A stretch of 64,000 nucleotides of DNA from Salticus scenicus (lineage: Eukaryota > Arthropoda > Arachnida > Araneae > Salticidae), in assembly GCA_963930645.1 (NCBI GenBank), contig OZ005648.1:242735436-242799435 (forward strand). Direction: 5' to 3'. The position numbers and the translations under genes were made by a program. Of this stretch, positions 45,600 through 57,036 are shown in pieces. Below the pieces are notes generated by a model that was not told the origin of the DNA, ran no database searches, and saw only the letters and a list, made by a program, of their open reading frames with translations. Numbering within the stretch: the first letter of the stretch is position 1; every line of letters starts with the position of its first letter.

Positions 45600-47580
45600 T
45601 CCATATAGGTAATGGACTTTTGAATCGTTTGCACACTGATATTTGTTGATGCCCGACACCGTAATGTACACGGCAGATTTAACACGTATTGTGCATCTAG
45701 CGCGTTTAAAGATCCTCATCAGTCGTCTATAATCCAGTCGTCTATATTCCAGGCTAGAAAGAAACACTGGACAATGTGAAAGCAACAAACATTTAGAGCA
45801 TACAAAGAGGATAAGAAAAATCTAGCAATGAAGGAGAATTTATGGAGATGGAAAACGAATATATATGTATGTATATACTAAAAGTAAATTTTTCTATAGT
45901 TTTAAATGATATGTCGGCAGAATCTTACAAGATAAATATTTTAAATCATTTATGACCACTGTAGCTTACAAAAAATGTACATCAAAGAGAGCAGTTGTCT
46001 CACATTTTTAAACACATTCATATTCGTAGATATATCTTCAGAGCGATTAAAATTAAAGTATCCCTGTTTAGGCCGCCATGAAGTGAGAAAGAAACAGTAT
46101 AAGTAAGGTCTTTGTACTTATAGGGTATGCATATTAAGCCATGAGAAATCAGCTAGTAGAAAAATAAACAGTAATTAAACAAAGGCTGCGTGCATGATAA
46201 ATATGAAACACTGGCATCGGTCTAAAGTAAGGAAAATGCCAATTGCCACAATAGAGGAAAAATTAAGAGATGTCGATAATTAAATTTATTATTACAATCA
46301 AAACTTTCAATCATACAGAAATGTTAGTATCAACACAAATGAGGGATGAATGAATTTTAACATAACAGCAGATAAATGTTACTGTGCGTGGTGTTAAATA
46401 TTCAAATTCTTACTTAACTAGTCTGGTTTATGTGTAAAGTACGGTAATAATAAAGTTAATTAGGCATACTTCGCATCATTTTCTTAATTATAGTACGTCT
46501 TATTACATGTTCCTTAATTTAAACAGATCGAAACGCCTTATTTTCTCCTGACAGTCCTTGTTGGAACCAAGTTTTATTTTTCCATCAATTTCTCATGTCC
46601 TAGTATGCACGTATACCAAATATGAAGGCGTTTTGCTACTCTCGCCAGGTCTTCCAAATAGGGGTAACATAATTTGGATCACCCTATACAAGAGTGATTA
46701 TTATCTTAATTTTTTTATTTTTATTTTTTGAAAATACTAATTTTTTATTTTTTTTTTTATTTTTTTTTTGAAAATGGTTGTAAGATATTTTTTTCTGCTC
46801 TGTATAAGTCTTGCCTTTCATAGCATTGCGAAATATTATCACAAAATGCGGTACAAAATTTACTAAATAATACACCAGTAAATAATCCTTTGTGTATAAG
46901 TACGTTCTTTTATTGATTAGTATAAAATTAAGCTAAATAACTTATAAATTAAATTAAAATCTTTATCGTCCTTTTAACGGGCGCTTTAAGAAAAATAATT
47001 TTATATAGTTACTATAAATGATAAAAAAGTGTTCCCCAGGCGACTGTTTCAGTAACACGAGAAAGTACTTTAGTTAAATTTTAAGTAAAGATAAAGTACT
47101 TTCTGTTAAATAAATATGAAATACCTTAGTCTCGGTGGTCTCATCAATATTTTTACAACGCAGTCTCACAAATCACATCTATGTTTGTGAAAAAGACGCC
47201 CCCAAAATCTTTATTTAAACCTATCTGTTTAAATCCATAGTGTGATCTAGACAATAAAGTGATTTGAGAGCTTCATGATTTTTGAACTACTAGCCTCATA
47301 ACTTTTACTTTTATTTTTTAGGTTAAATTTAAGTGGAAGAATGGAGTTTTAATTAAACAAATCATTGTTAAATAAAACTTCAGTTGTTTTTCAAACATAA
47401 TATGTACATATATGAATTTAATAACAATATAAAAAATCTGGAGTGACTCCACTCGACTTTCCGAACATTGAGTAATTAACAGTTTTGTAGATAAAGAAAG
47501 AGTAGTTGTTAAACAAACAAAAGAGAGAAAACCATAATAGAGTGTTTGAGTATTTTTCTCCATCTATTACACGTTGTTTT
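45600..47580. other. AT-rich stretch, no gene recognised
   Basis: 45600-45790 is a more complex patch (GCATCTAGCGCGTTTAAAGA, GTCGTCTATAATCCAGTCGT) that may be an old SINE-like relic. Poly-T/A runs lie near 46700-46780. No conserved frame. Confidence 0.5.
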
Positions 47581-47589
47581 ATTTAACGC

Positions 47590-48435
47590 TACTGAACTTT
47601 GAGCCCACAGATCATAATGATAAAGAAATTTTTGTTGTGTCCCTGTAAAAACCTATAAATGCTAGATTCACCAAAATGCTTATAGTTAGTGCAACAGTGA
47701 TTTATAATACTCATATAAATTTTCAGCTGAATTCAATAAGGCGTTTAGATGCTATCGTACTTTTAAAAATTTAGTCCCATAGGCCATAATGATAAAGAAT
47801 TTTTCTTTGTGTCCCTGTAAAAAAACTGTAAGTGCTAGATTCACCAAAATCTATACAGTTAGTTCAACTGTGATCTATAACATGTGTACAAATTTTTTGC
47901 TCGGATTAATAAGGCGTTTAGACGCTATCACATTTTTAAAAATTTGGCCCCATAGGCATAATGATAAAGAATTTTTCTTTGTGTCCCTGTAAAAAAACTA
48001 TAAGTGCTAGATTCTCCAAAATCTATACAGATTGAGCATTTGTGATCTATAATATGTGTATAAAATTTTTGCTCAGTTGAATAAGACGTTTAGATGCTAT
48101 CGCACTTTTAAGATTTTGCTCCCATAGGCCACAATGATAAAGAATTTTTCTTTGTGTCCCTGTAAAAAAAACTATAAGTGCTAGATTCACCAAAATCTAT
48201 AGGGTTCGTACTATGGTGACTTACAATATGCGTACCAACTTTCAGGTTAATCGAATAAAGCGTTTAGACGCTAGCGTGTTCACTCACAGACATACACACA
48301 TACACACATACACACACACATACATACATCATCGTAAAAATAGTGAAAACGGACTCAGGGGACCTCAAAACGTATAGAAACATCAAAATCTCGAATTCGG
48401 ATTTTTGACATGATTACAATACTTTCCTCACTATA
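47590..48435 (+). repeat. ~171-bp tandem array related to the 4.1-kb array
   Basis: TGTGTCCCTGTAAAA recurs at about 47637, 47808, 47978 and 48154 (steps 170-176). Units carry CCCATAGGCCATAATGATAA, AATCTATACAGTTAGTTCAA, ACATGTGTACAAATTTT and GCGTTTAGACGCTATCGCAC. The same words in the same order define the 4.1-5.7 kb array. The last unit ends in a (CACATA)n microsatellite (48285-48330) and a tail with AAAACGGACTCAGGGGACCT and TCGAATTCGGATTTTTGACA. Confidence 0.85.
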
Positions 48436-48439
48436 GTGT

Positions 48440-49140
48440 TCAGAAAGTAAAAATAACAGAGAGGCATTGTATTAAGTAATTTGAATAATGTAAATTATAA
48501 TATTATAATATTCATTTTTTTATTTTCATTTATTTGTCAATTCCTTTTTTAGATTTAAAAATTATGTAATTTTTAAGTAAAAATTTTAATAAAATCTTTA
48601 CAAGAATAAAATTATGAAATTTTATTTTTAAAAGTAGGGGCTGTATCGAATGGAATATTGGGTAGCCTAAAAGGTGAAGCATTTTAGTATCAGATCCTGT
48701 CGAACGATCGGCGAAATTTATTAACTTAACAGGAATAGGATATGCCCTGTAGTAGAAATTTACAAGAACAAATATATGATCGATAACTGAGCAGAGTCCA
48801 TCTATACTAAATAGCCTCATTGATTTTAATGACAATTAATGAAAACAAACAAAGATGTGATTTCATCTGAAGATAATCTCTGTAAAAGTTTTGAATGTTG
48901 TCCTACCTGTACGGCAACATTATAACAGTATACGGCAACTTATACGGCAACATTTCTCCGATTCTTTGAATTACAGTAGTTTAATTTGTCATTGTGTACA
49001 GGTTAAATATCTAATTTGTTGAGAGTTTATTTTATAAAAACCCGCTTGATAAGTCAACTTTAATAGCGAAGTTAATGATTAATTCCAAATTAAAACCTAA
49101 TCAAAGAAAATATTTTTAAGTAATACGGTTTGTAGTATTA
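48440..49140. other. Spacer with an unrecognised short frame
   Basis: A minus-strand frame at 48835-48530 (101 codons from ATG) has a moderately complex first half (NFADRSTGSDTKMLHLLG) and an AT-rich second half. It matches no family I know and lacks neighbours, so it is not called a gene. Confidence 0.35.
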
Positions 49141-49149
49141 AAATAAAAC

Positions 49150-50955
49150 TATCTTCATGAAGGCTTAGGCATATGTCGAGCTAAAAAAAATTATGTAATT
49201 ACATATATTCGCAGCTCTAGAAAAATAGTTTGGCATTAGGTTTATTTGCAACTTAATAAAGAAACATTGGAAAATAATTTAAAAATTAAATTTTTACTGT
49301 TTTGTTGATACATATTTTATACATTTCTAAAAATACATAATTAATTCTTCAATATTTTGCTTTCGTCTCTATACATATGAAGAAAGTATTGAATTTGTGA
49401 AAATTTTCAAGCGAATAGTTTCTAAGAATTTATACGTTTTTGTATGCCTTAATGAAGAGAGACTTGACTATTTTTTAAAACTATCTATCTGTCTGTCTAT
49501 CTGCCTAAGTGTCTGTATGTGTTTGTGCGTGTGCATCAAAAATTTTGCATCTCACGAACCAGTAAACGGAATTTAACTAAACTTGGTATTTAGCAGGATA
49601 TATTTATTAGGAGAGAGTGGGGGTACAATGGAGCAATTTTGGACATTTTGGGTGTTTACTCACAAAGTAATAATTTCTCGCTAGTGAAAATATGTGTACA
49701 TATTACCTATACATTTGGTCTTATGTGGCATTCAATTAAAAGCAATAATTATTTTTACTTTTTTTAATATATATATTTTTAATAACAACTGACAAAATGG
49801 ACTATTGTACCACGAGCACGGGGTACAATGGTCCATAACATGGGGTACTATGGACCACAGGTCAAATTTAAAAAGCATACTAATGTAATATGTTTTTTAA
49901 TAGTATAAAATGTAGAATATATTATATTTGTTTATTTATGTCTTCGATTCATACAAACAATGCAAATTAATGAACATTAAAATTAGAAAACGATACACGC
50001 TAAACAACTTTTGTGTCACTGAAAATCTGCTGTTTTCTTGTGAAATTGTAGGGTCTGGAAAATTCATCACTACAATAGCTTGAAAATTCACAAGAGATAT
50101 AGCAAAACTCTCAGGAAAAAATGTAGAGATCTTAATTAAATTTTCGTTGCATGAATCTCACAAAAACAGATTCTTTATTTCTGTGATTAAACCAATAAAA
50201 TGTAAAACCATCTTTTTCGTCAAATTTATTTGTATTATTATTATTTAATTTCATTACTTAATTTAGTTTGTTATAGCTGTATCATATTTGTAAAAATATA
50301 AGAATACAAAAGTAACTGAATGGTTATTAAAACTAAATAAGAAGATACCTCAAAGTAAATTGCTTTCTTATTCATCTTTGAAGACATAATAGATCTAATT
50401 AAGGTTAACTCTGACATTTTTATATATAATTTATAGCTAACACTTCAAAAAGGCAGATTTCATAAATCAGTTTATTATGACAGAGAACTGAGGTAAATGG
50501 ACCATAGTCCATTGTACTCCGTTTTTAGTGGGCCATTGTGCCCCGTCTGGACCTCTGACAGCAAATAATTAAAAAAATAAAAAATAAAAATTCCTCTTAA
50601 AAATATTTTAATGAGATTAAATATTATAATAATTGAACTTAGCTCTTTATTGTGCTAAATAACCTGTTCCAGATCATTATTCTTGAAAGACAAAAAGAAA
50701 AAAAAATGTTTAACTAAAACTATTTAATTTTGGCTGCCATAAACTAAACTTCACGAAAAAATTACTAAATTGTTAGTTAGGCATGAAGTTGCTGGCTAAA
50801 TTTCATCATTGCTGTGCAGCTACCTATGTACCAAAGTACGAACCATAAAAATAAATAAATAAATAAATTATAGGGAGCGGTCCACTGTACCCCACTCTCC
50901 TCTACACTAAGAGATAAATCGCTGAACATATGGCGCTGTTATTCAGATGCTAATT
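49150..50955. repeat. Dispersed repeat A, copy 1, split by a TIR element
   Basis: It begins CATGAAGGCTTAGGCATATG and continues through GGCATTAGGTTTATTTGCAA, ATGAAGAAAGTATTGAATTT and a (CTGT)n patch to TTGGTATTTAGCAGGATA. It is cut at 49609 and resumes at 50903 with TACACTAAGAGATAAATCGC. The same order appears in copy 2 near 57.4-57.9 kb. At 49204-49205 this copy keeps the intact TA where copy 2 carries its 6.3-kb insertion. Its class is unknown. Confidence 0.75.
49610..50902. mobile_element. 1.29-kb TIR element (GAGAGTGGGGTACA ends), TA target
   Basis: The left end GGAGAGAGTGGGGGTACAAT and inverted right end GAGGAGAGTGGGGTACAGTG lie between TA dinucleotides (49608-49609, 50903-50904). Copy 2 of repeat A shows the uninterrupted site GATTACATTAAGAGATC near 57795. 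Subterminal copies of GGGGTAC.ATGGACC occur in both orientations near 49820-49860 and 50490-50560. No transposase frame, so non-autonomous. Superfamily not assigned; a TA duplication fits Tc1/mariner or ISL2EU types. Confidence 0.8.
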
Positions 50956-51529
50956 GCTAAATTGTTAGATGTTAATTGCTTGCCAATATTTGCTAATCAA
51001 GCAAATATTGCCAGGTTATGTAATACGGGTTGTTGTATTTAAAAAAAAAAAAAAAAAAATCCATGAAGGCTTAGGCATATGTCAAGCTATGAAAAATTAT
51101 GTAATTACATACCCAAGTAGCACAGGAACGTTCTGTGAACGTCTAATAACGGTTTCAATAGTTCAAACACCGTGTTTCGTGTCAAAAGAACGTTCTAAAA
51201 CACGTTCAGAAATAGTATTATTTAGAACGTTCTGAAAATGTTTGATTTGTACCATCTATAAAACGTACAATTCTAGTTCTATATAGAACGTTCAAGTGTG
51301 ACACCGTCATAACACGTTTTGTAACAGTGTAATTATAACGAATATGACAAAATGACTTTTTAGTACTATTGGTTGGGAAACTAGGTTAATCACGAAAATT
51401 TTTGACTTCAGTTTTTGATTTTTTTACACGTTTTGTGGCGTGAGGAATCCGGAAGTCAAAAGGTTGGTATGGTATCTGTTAATGTGTATCGGCACCTATT
51501 AGTGTGATAGCCCGTTAGTTCATGTACAC

Positions 51530-51640
51530 GATATTAATATCTCAAGAACAAATGATTGCAGAGAGATCGGACCAGTTTTAAAATATCACTTCTGATATTG
51601 ATAAGAATCTTATTGAGAGATTTGCAACATTCTAATTTAA
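51530..51640. repeat. Dispersed repeat E, copy 1
   Basis: ATATCTCAAGAACAAATGAT, then AGAGATCGGACCAGTTTTA and AATATCACT, matched by 59258-59390. Confidence 0.65.
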
Positions 51641-51899
51641 AAACTTCGTAAGTTATTCGAAATTTATAATTTTTAGCATGATAGAGAATAGAGCATTTTT
51701 TACATTTTCAGTTTAACGTTTTGTTAGCACGTCAGTAAAGAATGCTTCTCAATAATCAGTAGCGGTGAGGTGAAAAAAAATTACAAAATTTTAAACTCAT
51801 GGAAAAATTTTGTGAATTTTGTATTTCAGGAATCAATGTATGGAATTCAACCAAACTTGTTACAATATTAGATCTTGCCCTAAATTGGAGTTTATTTGA

Positions 51900-52520
51900 A
51901 TTTCATTTGGGGTATATCGTCCGATAGATTGCGGTGCTATGCAATGAAACCCTCCATTTATGGGACAGCTATATCTCAGCTTCTATAGTGTACAAATGCA
52001 TTAAACTTGATATATTGGCTTATATCATCATAACCTCTGCTAATACAATTTTGATGTATACATTGTCCAACAGGTGGCGTTGCTAATCTGCAATTTAATC
52101 ATTTTAACGGAAAGGCAATATTTTAACTCTTGTGATTTAACAATAAATTTTCTGATACACTGAAGTTATAAGTGAAATCGATTTTATGTAAAGCGTTACT
52201 GGTCCATTTTGGATGCACATCGGCCAACAGGTGTCGTGGCTATTTTGCAATTTAATCTCATAACGGAAACGAAAAATCTCAACTTCTGTGATTTATAAAT
52301 ATTGTAAATTTGGTAAGTGAAATTAATATTACGTAAAACTCTACAGATTGCCTTTGGGTGCATATCGGACGACAGGTGGCACTGCCACATTCCAATATTT
52401 TCCATTCACAGAAAGGCTATCTATCAGCTTCTGTAATATATATACTCACCAAACCTTCTGCGTGACATACATTTGATATATATTATTGATTCAATTTGGC
52501 TGTATAACGAATAATAGTTA
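51900..52520. repeat. Degenerate ~150-160-bp repeat cluster
   Basis: ACAGGTGGCGTTGCTAATCT, CAGGTGTCGTGGCTATTTTG and ACAGGTGGCACTGCCACATT recur near 52070, 52229 and 52371, each followed by CAATTTAATC or CAATATTTTCC, an ACGGAAA word and a CAGCTTCTGT-type word. A less clear unit lies near 51920-51990. Confidence 0.6.
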
Positions 52521-52789
52521 AACAGGTTTTTTTTTATTATTATTATTCATAGGACATTGTTTTTTCCCCTAGGAATAAGTATACATCATCCCTGGAGGAT
52601 GGGGGAGGGGTGGATAAAAATTTTCACTATGATTATCTTTCAAAAGAATTCGATATCACCTTTAAAACGAATAATTGAAACATCGTTTTCTGATGATTTA
52701 AAACAAATTTACCGTTTTTTTTTTTTTTTTTTTTTTTTTTTTTCATTTGTAATAATAATAATAATAAACCCTTAGAAAAATACATTTTC

Positions 52790-53050
52790 TAAGATCTTCT
52801 ATACAGCATAAAAATGATTGTCTTCTGTCATGAAAATCTATGCATTCCCCAGACCCAGAGTTTAGATACAAAAAACTAATCACGGATGTTATTGAATACG
52901 TAATATAGTGCTTTACCCGAGTTTCAAAGAAAATCACGGGAAAACTCCGAAAACCTAAGTCGACGAGCGTGACCAGGAATCGAAACCAACACTTCCCGTC
53001 TGTAAGGTTCGAGAGTAGAACCTCGCGGTCTCTAATACTCATCGGGAAGT
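52790..53050 (-). mobile_element. tRNA-derived SINE
   Basis: On the minus strand an A-box-like GAGTATTAGAGACCGCGAGG is followed by B box GGTTTCGATTCC near 52985. Then comes AGGTTTTCGGAGTTTTCCCG and TGATTTTCTTTGAAACTCGG, the GGTTTTCTCCG.GGTTTTCCC type of SINE body seen in arachnids and other arthropods (family memory, not searched). Inserted in the 6.3-kb TIR element. Confidence 0.55.
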
Positions 53051-53099
53051 TACGGAAATGAGTTTTTTTCTTCTTTTCTTTAAGCATAATTTTAAACTT

Positions 53100-53975
53100 T
53101 TATTATATTTTATTTATGATTCTATTTAAGTTTAAATGTTACTGATAAATTATCAATATTGATAATGTTGTTAAATCATTACTCTGTTTGATTGTTCTTA
53201 TTTTATTTTATTTATTTTCACTGAATATTTTGTTCAATACTGAAATATACACTAAAACAAAATATGCTTTTCCGTTTAATTCTAGATTTTAAAATGGAAA
53301 AATAAAGTGATCTCATAAGTTTTTAAAATACTTTATAAAAATTTAAATAATTATTTAACTCCATTCCATTTTTCCTTAAAATATTGACTATATGTTTCCT
53401 ACATCTATAAATGCTTAATAAATTTCTGTTTCATATGTTGAACTTTGAAACATGATTATTGCGGATGCAAGAAGGGAGAGCAGATGTTAACATCGACATC
53501 TGTGGATTGCATTTATTTAATTTTCGCTGACCGTGCAACTGCAAAGTCAAACGCCAGGCGCCAGGTCTTGGGAAAGTCGTGTCGTTATGTGAGGCGGTAA
53601 TTTTAAAACATGTAATCTGATTTATTCAGTTTTAGCGTTATAATGACTAGGATAAGCTTTAGAAAAGGTAAAAATGTAATATTTTTAACCTGTAATATTC
53701 TCTATGTTCTATTTATTAAAGTCTTATTTTAATATCAATTAAACAATCATTTTCATATCTGCGTAAGTTCTTAAGCCTAACTTTCGATACTAGAAAGCAG
53801 CGTTGAATCGCAGAAAAAACTGCTTCTGTTACAGAAAACCGCTTAGAAATTATGGATTCATTTTATTAATTTAGTCTTCTGAGATGGAATTTGTTAAAAT
53901 AACTATTTTCGTTATTATGTTTCTGGAATGAAGTATGAAGAAGTCATAAAAATTTTACAAGATAAGTGCTAATTT
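53100..53975. other. AT-rich part of the 6.3-kb element
   Basis: No gene. A more complex patch at 53455-53600 (GACCGTGCAACTGCAAAGTC, CCAGGCGCCAGGTCTTGGG) is unidentified. Confidence 0.5.
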
Positions 53976-53980
53976 TAAGT

Positions 53981-54036
53981 GAATGCCCTTCCGACTGGTC
54001 ATTGTGTATTTTAAAATGCTAGTTGGAAGGGTATTT
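53981..54036. ncRNA. MicroRNA-precursor-like hairpin
   Basis: AATGCCCTTCCGACTGGTCA pairs with ATGCTAGTTGGAAGGGTATT over about 20 nt with a G-U pair and a bulge, loop ~13 nt (TGTGTATTTTAAA). A few outer pairs extend it. Size and shape suit a pre-miRNA, but it lies inside a transposable element and could equally be a decayed MITE end pair. No known miRNA recognised. Confidence 0.3.
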
Positions 54037-54039
54037 TCT

Positions 54040-54915
54040 CGAAGAAAATTCTTATCAACAAAATTAAGAAGGTTCGTAATTCTTTTTTTCTTTTCTTTTT
54101 AAATTCTGAAGTATTTATTTAATGTTTATATGATAATATATATACAATCTAGGTTATGCAAATTGCATATTTTTAAAATAATATCCTAAGTTTCACCGAC
54201 TTACAATTTTAAATATCTCTTTACTGTTATTTATTAAATAAAATATATGAAATTGTTTATCTGCATAATAAAACAAAGATTCAATTCTATTCCACATCTT
54301 TATAAAAAAAAAAAAAAAAAAAAAAAGATATTCTGCTTAAAAAAAAAAAAAAAGGACGATTTACTATATTATTTATTAATACTAATAATATTTACATTTA
54401 TCAATTATTTAATATGCCATGATAGCATAATTACATCAAATGAGGTAAAAATTGCGTTGACTCAATTTAAAGAAATTTAAACATTTAAAGAATACGAATT
54501 ACATTGCCATGTGGAATAAATTTAAATACCTGCAAACATCATTTTTGTAAACTGCTGCTGTAAACTGAAAATATGTATACACACATGTACTGAAATTTAA
54601 AAATATGAAGTATGTTAAATATTTTAGAAAAATATTTTGATTAAAAAAATATATATATATGTATTTAATTATTTGGAAATTTTTAAAATTTCCTCCTTCT
54701 AACTAATTTTTAATTTTTTGTTTCAATTTCTTATTATTATAAATTAACAATATATTCTAAACTCAATTATATATTATTTTAGCGGTGTATTGGTACATTC
54801 ATTTTTGAAATTATTTTTTATGTTGAAATATTAAAACTTTCTATAAACTTCAGCATTCAAATATATTTATAAACTATCCATGGACTTACAAAGTAGTACC
54901 CAGAAATGTTTAGAA
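54040..54915. other. AT-rich part of the 6.3-kb element
   Basis: Homopolymer A runs at 54304-54325 and 54340-54352; nothing else recognised. Confidence 0.55.
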
Positions 54916-54919
54916 TATA

Positions 54920-55600
54920 CAGGGTGCAAAGTCGAGAGCAGGCCTTTATTTGCGCAACAATTGGTCTCAGACGTCCTCCAATAAGAAAATGTATTTCAAA
55001 AAAAATGTAAGAATTCATTATATGACATGTTTAAATTTAAAAAATCAATTTATTAAAAATCACAAAAACTGATAATTTTTATACAATTTTCATGACACTA
55101 ATAGTGAAAGTTGAGTTCCAACCTAAAAAATATAACACAAAAAGTTTCACTTTTGTGCACCCAAAATTGTCTGAGATAGTTAGTTTCAAAATTTAGGATT
55201 ATTTCGCATTTTCTCGGGCTTTATTAAAAAGTCAATGAAAAATTCTTTAATAAACCCAGGGAAAATGCAAACAAAGTCCAATTAGGATTTTTAAACCGAT
55301 CCCTTATTGAAGGCCGAAATATGTTAGAAAATCCAAACTTTAAATATCTTGTTCCATTTGGGGAGAATAGAAATGAAACTTTTTGTTAGGATGAGTGTCA
55401 GTTTTCTAAATATGACTATAGGGATCTGGGACTATGTAAAAAGCTAGTTTTTGCAATTTTGAAAAAATAGATATTTTAAATTTAAACATGTTATACTACA
55501 AATGCTCATATTCTTTAAAACATTTTGTAACTGAAACTATATATTTGCGACCAATAGTTGCGAAGATAAAGGTATTCTCGTCACAATGCTTTGCACCCTG
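54920..55600. mobile_element. Foldback MITE, Tc1/mariner type
   Basis: 681 bp between TA dinucleotides (54918-54919, 55601-55602). The ends are perfect inverted CAGGGTGCAAAG. Weaker inverted similarity runs inward for about 300 bp (CAACAATTGGTC/CAACTATTGGTC, ACATGTTTAAATTTAAAA in both arms, CGCATTTTCTCGGGCTTTAT against TTTGCATTTTCCCTGGGTTT), so the whole element is a hairpin. No frame. Confidence 0.8.
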
Positions 55601-55616
55601 TATTTAAAAAATAATA

Positions 55617-55647
<31 letters not shown>

Positions 55648-56277
55648 AAATGAATTTTTAATCTTAGTTAAAGCCAAGCAACAGATATAAGATCCCTGAA
55701 ACCACATAGGTCAATGAGAAGGAAATTACAACAAATATAAATAACCTGGGGAGACTGATTGTGATTTATTGAAACATTTATTTTTTATTTATTTATTTTT
55801 ATTTTATTTAACTTCAGTCTAATCATAAATTTATTCCTATATTGTTAGTTGCAATTTTAATAATTTTGCCGGTGCGTAAAAACCACATGAAACTTAAATC
55901 AAAAGATACAAACAAGCAACGAGGAAATAAAAAATTAAGACAGCATTTTAAACATTTTTTTTAGGAAAAGCTTAGAATGGTAGAAAAAAAAAAAAAAAAA
56001 AAAATAACTCGTCAGGGGTGACCCTTTTCGTCGTTGAGCACCAATGTACGATTTCGTTCGTTAGCAGTTATAATAGCAAATTGCTAGCGGGCACCCTATC
56101 GTACAAGAAATTAATTGAACTTAGAAATGAAGAATAAATTGGAATAAATTATTTACTTCAAGAAATCAGAGAATGAAACAGAAAACAACCATGAAAAACA
56201 AACATTAATCATAGGATGACGCATTCGGAATCACAAGGATTAAAACAAGCAAAATAAATCAAGAGTTTAGTTGTACA

Positions 56278-57036
56278 TAGCAGATGAAGAATAATGATAC
56301 AACACAGCAACAGGGATATAAATAACTTTTTTTTTAAATTCAAATAATGTTTGAGAAATTTTAATATACTTACTATTCCTTTAATTTCAACGTATATGCA
56401 TGAAAAATTCCATATTTTATGACAGTAATTCCCAAAAAGTGTCATAACGTGTCTATATATACCTTAAAAAATTCCTTAATTTTTTGCATTTTTAAAAAAC
56501 TTCTTTTTTCCCCTAATCTGAAGATAATGACGTTATAGTATTAATTACGAAACTTTGAATAAACACCATAAAATGCAAGAACTCGCAACTGCTACAAACA
56601 AAGCACTGCTTCTACAAACAAAGCGGCAACGCATTCAACACACTCAACGTGCTTGTTTAAAGCTCTCGTGCCTACAATGTTCGCCTGATGAAGGGTTGTG
56701 TCTTCTTTTGACCCGAAACAGTTGGTGCGAGTTCTTGCATTTTATGGTGTGTATTCAAAGTTTTGTAATTAATACTACAACTTCATTATCTTCAGATTAG
56801 GGGAAAAAAAGAAATTTTTAAAAAATGCAAAAATTTAAGAAATTTTTTAAGGTATAAAGAGACGTTATGACACTTTTTGGGGAAAACTGTCATAGAATAT
56901 AGAATTTTTGATGCATATACGTTGAAATTAAAGGAATAGTAAGTATGTTAAAATTTCTCAAACATTATTTGAATTGAAAAAAAAAAGTAATTCATATCCC
57001 TGCTCATGTGTTGTATCATTATTCGTCATCAGCTAT
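56278..57036. repeat. ~760-bp imperfect palindrome
   Basis: Arms 56278-56610 and 56720-57036 are inverted copies, e.g. GATGAAGAATAATGATACAA / GATGACGAATAATGATACAA, ATAAACACCATAAAATGCAA / ATACACACCATAAAATGCAA and CCCTAATCTGAAGATAATGA / CCCTAATCTGAAGATAATGA. The ~110-bp spacer contains CCTGATGAAGGGTTGTGTC and GACCCGAAACAG. The arms have drifted by scattered substitutions and small indels. It is either a foldback transposon or an inverted duplication. Confidence 0.85.

Noticed and set aside
44213..45788. Many frames of 64-156 codons on both strands
   Set aside because: Products of the degenerate tandem array and its flank; none is conserved between units.
4104..48435. CRISPR-like array
   Set aside because: Repeats are ~170 bp, diverged and contiguous with no spacers; this is eukaryotic DNA.
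48530..48835. 101-codon minus-strand frame as a gene
   Set aside because: No known motif, AT-rich second half, isolated; kept only as a note.
56684..56718. Hammerhead ribozyme core (CTGATGA ... GAAAC) in the palindrome spacer
   Set aside because: The stem II pairing would need an unpaired base next to the core, and no plausible stem I/III partners with a cleavage triplet were found on either side.
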